A model generated the notes under the pieces. The model saw only the letters and a program-made list of their open reading frames with translations, had not been told where the DNA came from and did not search any database. From contig JACVRU010000032.1 in NCBI GenBank assembly GCA_014534295.1, positions 1 to 13,457 of the forward strand: a stretch of DNA of 13,457 nucleotides. Reading direction: 5' to 3'. The DNA is from Thermoleophilia bacterium (GTDB lineage Bacteria > Actinomycetota > Thermoleophilia > Gaiellales > Gaiellaceae). A program made the position numbers and the translations under genes. Positions 6,509 through 12,329 of the stretch are shown one piece after another (position 1 is the first letter of the stretch; every line of letters starts with the position of its first letter).

Positions 6509-6557
6509 GCGCCTCCCGACGTCGTGCCGAAGCGCACATCCTTTCACACCGGGTCGG

Positions 6558-6905
6558 TCAGCGCCGGCCGAAGAACCAGCGCTCCAGCGGGCCGAGCAGC
6601 TCGGAGCGCTTGAAGGGCGGCACCCGTCCCTGGTCGAAACCGTCCTCCTCGAGCACGCGCACGTCGTCCTCGAGCGCCGCGTTCGCCGCCTCGAGCGCGT
6701 CGTCGAGCTCGTAGCCCTCGAAGACGTAGTCCTCGCCGCGGGGGGCGTCGCTCTGCCGCAGGTGCGGGTTGACGGCGCGCCCGACCGCCCAGAGCGCTCC
6801 CGGCTTCCGCTCGATCCAGAGAACGATGCGCTCCTCGTCGCCGCGGTCGTCGACACCCGTCAGCACGCGCTCGGCGAACCGGGCGTCCGTCTGCCGCCGT
6901 TGCAC
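6558..6905 (-). CDS. Protein of unknown function (115 aa)
   Basis: I do not recognise a family. The protein begins MQRRQTDARFAERVLTGVDD, has a beta-rich middle (EERIVLWIERKPGALWAVGR), then YELDDALEAANAALEDDVRV as a likely helix, and ends PLERWFFGRR. It is acidic with no signal peptide. The length of coherent sequence and good promoter placement support a real gene: TATCCT lies 6 nt before GTG 6905, implying a leaderless mRNA. The frame also has a TTG at 6920, but that would overlap the promoter core. It lies upstream of the DUF1996 gene in the same direction and is divergent from the 86-residue gene by 23 nt. Confidence 0.7.
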   Translation of the reverse strand: MQRRQTDARFAERVLTGVDDRGDEERIVLWIERKPGALWAVGRAVNPHLRQSDAPRGEDYVFEGYELDDALEAANAALEDDVRVLEEDGFDQGRVPPFKRSELLGPLERWFFGRR

Positions 6906-6911
6906 GGCAGG

Positions 6912-6921
6912 AGGATACAAT
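6912..6921. promoter_or_regulatory. Symmetric divergent promoter core (shared TA)
   Basis: AGGATACAAT reads TACAAT on the plus strand (6916-6921), 7 nt before GTG 6929. It reads TATCCT on the minus strand (6917-6912), 6 nt before GTG 6905. The hexamers share TA and the start-to-start gap is 23 nt, the same as at the thiolase/lipoprotein pair. Confidence 0.6.
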
Positions 6922-6928
6922 CGCGCCC

Positions 6929-7189
6929 GTGCCGACGAGGATCGCCTCCTTTTTCCGGAATCCCTTCTCGTTCCTCTTCGCCAAGTCGAGCCTCGAGGAG
7001 CGGCTCGCGGCCTACGTGATCCGCGAGCACGACCGCGGGCGGGAGCTGGACGAGATCCTCGAGGACAGGTACCTGGTCAACCGCACGACGCCGAGCCAGC
7101 GGCAGCGGCTGCTCGACCGGCCTGAGGTGATCCGCGCGATCGGCGACGACGCGATCGAGTCGGCGAAGACCTCGGCCTCGGAGTCCTAG
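6929..7189 (+). CDS. Small protein of unknown function (86 aa)
   Basis: Begins MPTRIASFFRNPFSFLFAKS, an amphipathic Phe-rich N-terminus that may associate with the membrane, followed by a charged helical region (LEERLAAYVIREHDRGREL, LDRPEVIRAIGDDAIESAK). It is predicted to be soluble or peripheral. I do not recognise a family. GTG 6929 is supported by TACAAT ending 7 nt upstream, which fits a leaderless mRNA. An AGGAGG at 6909-6914 is 14 nt away, too far to be a normal ribosome binding site. Its TAG overlaps the stop of the ornithine cyclodeaminase family gene in CTAG. Confidence 0.72.
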   Translation: MPTRIASFFRNPFSFLFAKSSLEERLAAYVIREHDRGRELDEILEDRYLVNRTTPSQRQRLLDRPEVIRAIGDDAIESAKTSASES

Positions 7190-8118
7190 AGCTCCTGCCC
7201 GACCCCCCGCTCGCGCGCGCGCTCGAGCGCGAGCGCGCCGACGGCCACGTCCCAGGCGGCGATCCCGTTCGACTTGAACACGACGATGTCCTCGTCGGAC
7301 TGGCGGCCTGCCAGCTCGCCGGCCACGACCTCCTGGAGCTCGTGCACCTCCAGCCAGTCGAGCACGCCCTGGGCGACGGGGTCGATCAGATCGCCGGACT
7401 CGAGCATCGACTGTTCCCGCGAGTCGCAGCAGACGAACGCCGCGCGCTCGAGCACGAGGTTGTCGAGCTCACGGGCGCCGGGGTCGTTGGCGCCGATCGC
7501 GCAGACGAGCGCGCCCGGCACGAGCCAGTCGCCGCGAAGGACCGGGTCCTTGGAGGTCGTCGACGTGACGACGATCTCCTGCGCGCCGGCCTCGTGGTGC
7601 CCGTCCGCGGGGTGGGCGCCGACGGCCTCGCAGAAGCGCTCGAGCCGCTCGGGGGTGCGGCAGTACGCGACGACGCGCTCGACCGCCGGCACGGCGGCCC
7701 GGATCGCCGCCACCTGCGTCTCGGCCTGGAAGCCGCAGCCGATCACGCCCAGCGTCTTCGCGCCCTGGCGCGCGAGGTGCTTCGCGGCGACGCCGCTCGC
7801 GGCGCCGGTGCGCAGCTGTCCGAGCCGGTTCGCCTCGATCACGCCTGCGAGCTCGGCCCTGCCGGCCTCGAAGACGAGGACGAGGAACCGGACGTCCTCG
7901 TAGCCGAACGCCGTGTACGTCTTCAGGCCCGCCTTGTCGAGCTCGAGGTCGGCCGCCGCCATCACGGCCATCAGCCCGCCGTCGAGGTCGATCCGGTAGC
8001 GCGGCCGGTTCTCGACGCTCCCGCCGGCGAGCCGCAGAAACGAAGCCTCCACCGCCTCGAGCGCGTCCTCGATCGTCAGCAGTGCGTCGACGTCCGACTC
8101 GGTCAGGTACAGCGCCAA
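7186..8118 (-). CDS. Ornithine cyclodeaminase / mu-crystallin family protein
   Basis: 310 residues, the normal length for this NAD(P)-binding family, which includes ornithine and alanine or other amino/imino-acid dehydrogenases and cyclodeaminases. The N-terminal part reads LYLTESDVDALLTIEDALEA, then Lys66 in LKTYTAFG and RTGAASGVAAKHLARQGA (103-120). The Rossmann motif GVIGCGFQAETQ is at 124-135, followed by SKDPVLRGDWLVPGALVCAI (189-208), ELDN with Asp219, and FKSNGIAAWDVAVG (281-294). The exact reaction cannot be read; ketimine reductase or alanine dehydrogenase activity are alternatives to ornithine cyclodeaminase. The TTG start at 8118 places the family's usual N-terminus first and has TAGCTT 7 nt upstream, fitting a leaderless mRNA. 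It is divergent from the phosphodiesterase operon and convergent with the 86-residue gene through CTAG. Confidence 0.92.
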   Translation of the reverse strand: MALYLTESDVDALLTIEDALEAVEASFLRLAGGSVENRPRYRIDLDGGLMAVMAAADLELDKAGLKTYTAFGYEDVRFLVLVFEAGRAELAGVIEANRLGQLRTGAASGVAAKHLARQGAKTLGVIGCGFQAETQVAAIRAAVPAVERVVAYCRTPERLERFCEAVGAHPADGHHEAGAQEIVVTSTTSKDPVLRGDWLVPGALVCAIGANDPGARELDNLVLERAAFVCCDSREQSMLESGDLIDPVAQGVLDWLEVHELQEVVAGELAGRQSDEDIVVFKSNGIAAWDVAVGALALERARERGVGQEL

Positions 8119-8125
8119 GGGCGAG

Positions 8126-8135
8126 AAGCTATACC
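8126..8135. promoter_or_regulatory. Symmetric divergent promoter core (shared TA)
   Basis: AAGCTATACC reads TAGCTT on the minus strand (8131-8126), 7 nt before TTG 8118. It reads TATACC on the plus strand (8130-8135), sharing TA. The plus hexamer is weaker because its last base is C; TACCGT at 8132-8137 is an alternative. The plus gene at ATG 8151 would then have a leader of only about 6-8 nt. Confidence 0.45.
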
Positions 8136-8150
8136 GTGGCGGCGTCCCTG

Positions 8151-9527
8151 ATGGCCCGGAGAGCGCTCGTCATCGGCCTCGACTGCGCCGCGCCCCAGCT
8201 CGTCTTCGACCGCTGGCTCGACGAGCTCCCGAACCTGCGCGCGCTGACCGAGCGCGGCGCGTGGGGCGTCCTGCGCAGCTGCGACCCGCCGATCACGGTG
8301 CCGGCCTGGTCGGTGATGACCTCGTCCCGGAACCCGGGCGCGCTCGGCTTCTACGGTTTCCGCAACCGCAAGGACCGCAGCTACGACGCGATGGGCTTCG
8401 CCGACTCGCGCGCAGTCAAAGTGCCGCGGATCTGGGACCTGCTCACGGCGCAGGGGCGGCCGTCGGTCGTGCTGGGCGTACCGCAGACGTACCCCGTCTC
8501 GCAGGTCGACGGCGTGATGATCTCGTGCTTCCTGACCCCGGACACGAACCGCCAGTACACGTATCCCGCATCCGTGAAGCAGGAGATCGAGGGGCTCGTC
8601 GGCGAGTACCTCGTCGACGTCCCGAACTTCCGGACGGAGGACAAGGCTCGCGTCCTGCGCGACATCGAGACGATGACCGAGCGGCGCTTCCGCGTCGCCG
8701 AGCACCTCGCCGAGACGCGCCCGTGGGACCTCTTCTTTCTCGTCGAGATGGGCACCGACCGCGTCCACCACGCGTTCTGGCGCTACGCCGACCCCGAGCA
8801 CCGGCTCTACGAACCCGGCAACGAGTTCGAGACGGCGATGGTCGACTACTACCGCGGCGTCGACGAGAAGCTCGGCCGGCTGCTCCGGTTCGCCGACGAG
8901 GACACCGCCGTGCTGGTGGCGTCGGACCACGGCGCCAAACGGATCGACGGCGGCATCTGCGTCAACGAATGGCTGCGGCAGGAGGGCTACCTGGCGCTGA
9001 AGGAGGAGCCGTCCGAGCCGACGCGGCTGAGCCCGGACCTGGTGGACTGGGAGCGCACGGTCGCCTGGGGCGAGGGCGGCTACTACTGCCGGCTGTTCCT
9101 GAACGTCGAGGGCCGCGAGCCGGCGGGCGTCGTGCCGGCGGCCGACTACGAGCGCGTCCGGGGCGAGCTGAAGGAGAAGCTGGAGGCGCTCGGCGACGAG
9201 CATGGCCGCCCGATCGGGACGGTCGCGCACCGGCCCGAGGACCTGTACGCGGAGCGGAACGGGATCGTCCCCGACCTGATGGTCTACTTCGGCGACCTCT
9301 TCTGGCGCAGCGTCGGCCAGATCGGCACGGGCACGGTGCACGTGTTCGAGAACGACACGGGCCCGGACGACGCGAACCACGCGCACGAGGGCCTGTACGT
9401 GCTCGCGGCCGCGGGCGTCGAGGGCGGCCGCGGCGAGGAGCGGAGCATCCTGGACGTCGCGCCGACACTCCTGACGTGGCTCGGCGAGCCGGTGCCGCCG
9501 GAGATGGAAGGGCGGAGCTGGCTCTGA
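8151..9527 (+). CDS. Alkaline-phosphatase-superfamily phosphodiesterase (type I phosphodiesterase/nucleotide pyrophosphatase-like)
   Basis: 458 residues with the two-metal core of the alkaline phosphatase superfamily. Visible residues are Asp11 in VIGLDCA, probable nucleophile Thr49 in PPITVPAWSVM, Asp203 and His207 in GTDRVHHAFW, Asp259-His260 in ASDHGAK, and His412 in NHAHEGLYV. The enzyme should hydrolyse phosphodiester or phosphoester bonds; whether the substrate is a nucleotide, lipid-linked or glycan substituent is unknown. No signal peptide is seen with the ATG at 8151, so it appears cytosolic. A GTG at 8136 abuts the -10 and is unlikely. This is the first gene of a tight operon: its TGA overlaps the methyltransferase start as CTGA. 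It is divergent from the ornithine cyclodeaminase family gene. Confidence 0.9.
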   Translation: MARRALVIGLDCAAPQLVFDRWLDELPNLRALTERGAWGVLRSCDPPITVPAWSVMTSSRNPGALGFYGFRNRKDRSYDAMGFADSRAVKVPRIWDLLTAQGRPSVVLGVPQTYPVSQVDGVMISCFLTPDTNRQYTYPASVKQEIEGLVGEYLVDVPNFRTEDKARVLRDIETMTERRFRVAEHLAETRPWDLFFLVEMGTDRVHHAFWRYADPEHRLYEPGNEFETAMVDYYRGVDEKLGRLLRFADEDTAVLVASDHGAKRIDGGICVNEWLRQEGYLALKEEPSEPTRLSPDLVDWERTVAWGEGGYYCRLFLNVEGREPAGVVPAADYERVRGELKEKLEALGDEHGRPIGTVAHRPEDLYAERNGIVPDLMVYFGDLFWRSVGQIGTGTVHVFENDTGPDDANHAHEGLYVLAAAGVEGGRGEERSILDVAPTLLTWLGEPVPPEMEGRSWL

Positions 9528-10222
9528 AGCCCCGCTTCCCCGGCACGCGGCCGACGCGCTTCGGTCACCCCAATGAGGCGACCCACAACCGGATCAACTA
9601 CCGGATCATGGAGCAGGCGCTCGCCTACGCGGCCGAGCGCTACGCGCGGGGACGGCTCGTCGACGTCGGCTGCGGCTCGAAGCCATGGCACGCCGCCTTC
9701 GCTCCCCACGTGAGCGAGCACGTCGGCGTCGACCACATCGACTCGAAGCGCGCGCCCGGCTCCGTGGACGTGATCGCGGGCGCCTACGAGATCCCGCTCG
9801 AGGACGGCCACGCCGAGACGATCCTCATGTCGGCCGTGCTCGAGCACCTCGAGCAGCCGGCCCGGGCGCTGGCGGAGGCGCACCGGCTGCTGGCGCCCGG
9901 CGGCCACGTGATCCTGACGGCGCCGCTCTTCTGGCCGCTGCACGAGCAGCCGCGCGACTTCTTCCGCTACACCCCGCACGGCTTCCGCTTCCTGCTCGAG
10001 GAGGCGGGGTTCGAGGTCGTGGAGATCGTCCCGCTCTCGGGCGTCTGGGTGACGGTGTCGCTGCAGGTCTCCTACGCACTGCGGCGCTACCGGAAAGGGC
10101 CGCTCGCGCCCGTGGCCGACGGGCTGACGGTCGCGCTGCAGTGGCTGGCTGCGCGCTGGGAGCAGGTCGACTTCCAGCCCAAGTTCAGCTGGAGCCATCT
10201 CGTAATCGGGAGGAAGCCATGA
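9524..10222 (+). CDS. Class I SAM-dependent methyltransferase
   Basis: 232 residues. SAM-binding motif I, LVDVGCGSKP, is at 45-54, an acidic strand end HVGVDHID at 66-73, and the late motif SAVLEHLEQPARALAEAHRL (103-122) followed by LAPGGHVILTAP. The C-terminal half, EQPRDFFRYTPHGFRFLLEE (141-160), is common in methyltransferases of glycan or surface-polymer clusters. The substrate is unknown. No ATG, GTG or TTG fits the start well. A CTG at 9524 overlaps the upstream stop as CTGA and has GGAG (9514-9517) 6 nt before it, giving MKPRFPGTRPTRFGHPNEAT. The conserved-looking HNRINYRIMEQ lies downstream of that, so the internal ATG at 9608 would cut into the protein. A GTG at 9476 is another option. 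The ATGA overlap with the cupin gene shows tight coupling. Confidence 0.9.
   Translation: MKPRFPGTRPTRFGHPNEATHNRINYRIMEQALAYAAERYARGRLVDVGCGSKPWHAAFAPHVSEHVGVDHIDSKRAPGSVDVIAGAYEIPLEDGHAETILMSAVLEHLEQPARALAEAHRLLAPGGHVILTAPLFWPLHEQPRDFFRYTPHGFRFLLEEAGFEVVEIVPLSGVWVTVSLQVSYALRRYRKGPLAPVADGLTVALQWLAARWEQVDFQPKFSWSHLVIGRKP
10208..10213 (+). promoter_or_regulatory. Ribosome binding site of the cupin gene
   Basis: GGGAGG ends 5 nt before ATG 10219. The ATG overlaps the methyltransferase TGA as ATGA, so this site fixes the cupin start and indicates translational coupling. Confidence 0.75.
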
Positions 10223-10659
10223 GCAACCTGTGGAGTGACGACTGGGACGAGGGCGAGGACTGGTCGGGAGGCGGCGGCAAGTCGAAGCGGCTGCCGCGCG
10301 GGCCGGGCCTCGGCGCGACGGTGTACGAGCTCGGGCCCGGGAACTTCCTCGTGTACCACTTCCACCACGGAATGGAAGAGATGCTGTTCGTGCTCCGCGG
10401 CCGGCCGACGCTCCGAACGCCTGACGGCGACCGGCAGCTCCAGGAGGGCGAGGTCGTCTACTTTCCCAACGGCCCCGCCGGCGCCCACGGAATGCGGAAC
10501 GACACGGACGAGCCGGTGCGCTATCTGATGACCTCGAACGCGACCCCCGGCGCGCTCGTGTCGGAGTACCCGGACCTGAAGCAGATCACCGCGCAAGCGC
10601 CGACAGGCTCACAGACGGGCGAGCAGCTCTGGCTGATCCATGACGTGGAGGAGAGCTAG
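10219..10659 (+). CDS. Cupin domain protein
   Basis: 146 residues with one small beta-barrel cupin domain after an acidic, Trp-rich tail (WSDDWDEGEDW, 5-15). Motif 1 contains the metal ligands: YHFHHGMEEMLFVLRG with His47, His49 and Glu53/54. Motif 2 is GEVVYFPNGPAGAHGMRN, with His90 and the closing Asn94. The metal site appears intact. The role could be a sugar-nucleotide modifying, isomerase, dioxygenase or binding function and cannot be chosen from sequence. It is the last gene of the phosphodiesterase-methyltransferase-cupin operon. Its TAG is shared with the convergent VOC gene as CTAG (10656-10659), so no terminator fits between them. Confidence 0.92.
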   Translation: MSNLWSDDWDEGEDWSGGGGKSKRLPRGPGLGATVYELGPGNFLVYHFHHGMEEMLFVLRGRPTLRTPDGDRQLQEGEVVYFPNGPAGAHGMRNDTDEPVRYLMTSNATPGALVSEYPDLKQITAQAPTGSQTGEQLWLIHDVEES

Positions 10660-11045
10660 CCCACCTGCTGCAGCTGGACGAGGTTGCCGCAGGTGTCGTC
10701 GAGGATCGCGAACTTGCCCCAGGGCATCTCCGTGAGCTCCGTCGTGAACGTCACTCCGAGACCGGTCAGACGCTCGTAGTCCGCGTCGATGTCGTCCGAG
10801 AAGAACGCCGTGATGGGGATGCCCTGCTCGCGCAGCGACGCCTGATAGGCCTTCGACGCAGGGTTGGTATTCGGCTCGAGCACGAGCTCGACGTCGGGAC
10901 CTTCCGGGGCCGTGACAGTGAGCCATCGGTAGTCGTCCTGGCTCACGTCCGTGCGCTTCTCGAAGCCGAATTTCTCCGTGTAGAACTCGAGCGCCTTCGC
11001 CTGGTCGTCGACCGGAATGCTGACCAACTTGATCGTGATGCTCAC
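10656..11045 (-). CDS. VOC (glyoxalase/bleomycin-resistance fold) family protein
   Basis: 129 residues forming two beta-alpha-beta-beta-beta units. The first is IKLVSIPVDDQAKALEFYTE and the second is ITAFFSDDIDADYERLTGLG; the end is MPWGKFAILDDTCGNLVQLQ, typical of the family. Metal ligands are poorly conserved: Asp13/14 stands where many members have His, with Glu53 in VELVLEP and Gln124/126 at the end, so metal use is uncertain. Members include dioxygenases, lyases and antibiotic-binding proteins; no substrate is assigned. The GTG at 11045 has GGAG (11055-11052) 6 nt upstream. It follows the sulfatase-like gene by 14 nt and is probably the last gene of that operon. Confidence 0.9.
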   Translation of the reverse strand: MSITIKLVSIPVDDQAKALEFYTEKFGFEKRTDVSQDDYRWLTVTAPEGPDVELVLEPNTNPASKAYQASLREQGIPITAFFSDDIDADYERLTGLGVTFTTELTEMPWGKFAILDDTCGNLVQLQQVG

Positions 11046-11059
11046 AGCGAGCTCCTTTC

Positions 11060-12319
11060 CTAGAGGTAGCCGAGCTCCTCGAGCCGGGCCGAGAGGATCG
11101 CCTCGTCCTCCGCGGCGATCGGGGCCGCCTCGACGCTCTCGGCCGTCAGGGCCTCCAGCTCGGCGCGCAGCTCCGCGACGAGCTCGGGCTGCTCGCGCGC
11201 GAGGTTGTGACGCTCTTTCGGGTCGGCGTCGAGGTCGTAGAGCGCATCGACGACCCTTGGGTCCTCCAGCGACGTGATCAGCTTCCAGCGGCCGCTGCGA
11301 AGCGCGTGCTGCGAGACGGTCGGGACGCCGGGCGTGACGCCGACCTCCATCGCCACCGCGTGCTCGGGCGGGTCGCCGCCTTCCCGCACGCTCTCCGCCA
11401 GCGATACCCCCTGCCAGCCCGGCACCGGCTCCGGGAGCCCCGCCAGCTCCACCAGCGTCGGCGCCAGGTCGACGTGGCCGACGACCGCGCGTCGCACGCC
11501 GACCGGCACGTCCGGCCCCGCGAAGGCGAGCGGCACCCGCACGAGCGGCTCGAGCAGCGTCTGGTTGTGGTTCCAGAAGTAGCGCGGCGCCAGCTTCAGC
11601 AGCCGCTTCGACTCGCTCCGCACGCCCCGCTCGAGCAGCGCCAGCGACCACTTCTGGATCGGCAGCCGCGGCGTGATCCGACGCGCCAGCCCCTGCCAGC
11701 GGAGCGAGAGCGGCTCGAGGAGGAGGTTCTCGCCGTGGTCGCCGGTGAGCACGACGATCGCGTCGCCGGCGGCGTCGCGCATCCGCCCAAGCCACGCGTC
11801 GATGCCGTGAATCGACCGCTCGTACGCATTCCGACCGTACCGCCACCGGTCGCACGAACGGGGGTAGGAGCGAGGCGTATGTACATCCCAAACATGCACG
11901 AGCCCGAAGAACGGCCGCTCCAGCTCGCGCACCTTCGCCACCGCCTGCTCGCCCCACTCGGAGTGCACGGATCGCCGCGGGACGTCCCGGTAGTCCGCCT
12001 CCTGGAAGCCGCGGAAGAGCCCGATCGAGTCGAGCAGCGGCCCCGTCACCGAGCACCACGTCCGGTAGCCGCCGCGCGCGAGCTCCTCCGCGACCGACGG
12101 GACGTCCTCAGGCAGCGCGGCGCCCCGCAGGGCCCGCACCCCGTGGGCCGCCGGGTAGCGCCCGGTGAGCATCGACGTGAACGCGGGCGAAGTCGTCGGA
12201 CAGACCGTGTACACGTCCGAGAAGCTCGCGCTCTCGGCCACGAGCCGCCGCGCCTCCGGCCCGAGGCGGGCGTCCGCGCGCAGGCAGTCGACGACGATCA
12301 CGAGCAAGCTCGGGCTCAT
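11060..12319 (-). CDS. Sulfatase-like hydrolase lacking the usual Cys/Ser modification motif
   Basis: 419 residues of the sulfatase branch of the alkaline phosphatase superfamily. It has Asp11 in VIVVDCLRAD, the region SPAFTSMLTGRYPAAHGV (44-61), His142 and His147 in VHVWDVHTP, Asp194-His195 in LTGDHGENL, GHVDLAPTLVELAG, RWKLI, and the C-terminal ALYDLDADPKERHNLA common in sulfatases. In the canonical signature C/S-x-P-S-R before LTGR, the nucleophile position is Thr43 and the Arg position is Phe47; the only cysteine nearby, Cys40, is out of register. It is therefore unlikely to carry formylglycine and may act on phosphoesters. No signal peptide is seen. ATG 12319 lies 10 nt after the Nudix-2H stop, in the same operon. 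Confidence 0.9.
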   Translation of the reverse strand: MSPSLLVIVVDCLRADARLGPEARRLVAESASFSDVYTVCPTTSPAFTSMLTGRYPAAHGVRALRGAALPEDVPSVAEELARGGYRTWCSVTGPLLDSIGLFRGFQEADYRDVPRRSVHSEWGEQAVAKVRELERPFFGLVHVWDVHTPRSYPRSCDRWRYGRNAYERSIHGIDAWLGRMRDAAGDAIVVLTGDHGENLLLEPLSLRWQGLARRITPRLPIQKWSLALLERGVRSESKRLLKLAPRYFWNHNQTLLEPLVRVPLAFAGPDVPVGVRRAVVGHVDLAPTLVELAGLPEPVPGWQGVSLAESVREGGDPPEHAVAMEVGVTPGVPTVSQHALRSGRWKLITSLEDPRVVDALYDLDADPKERHNLAREQPELVAELRAELEALTAESVEAAPIAAEDEAILSARLEELGYL

Positions 12320-12329
12320 CCGCGCGATG

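Noticed and set aside
6909..6914. AGGAGG as the ribosome binding site of the 86-aa gene.
   Set aside because: It lies 14 nt from GTG 6929 and overlaps the promoter core; the leaderless reading fits the spacing rule of the window better.
8136..8138. GTG 8136 as the phosphodiesterase start.
   Set aside because: It directly abuts the -10-like hexamer, so it would lie upstream of the expected transcription start; ATG 8151 begins right at the conserved strand.
8103..9386. Minus-strand frame of about 427 codons opposite the phosphodiesterase.
   Set aside because: The plus-strand protein has all its metal-binding residues; the antisense product is repetitive and its start overlaps the divergent promoter.
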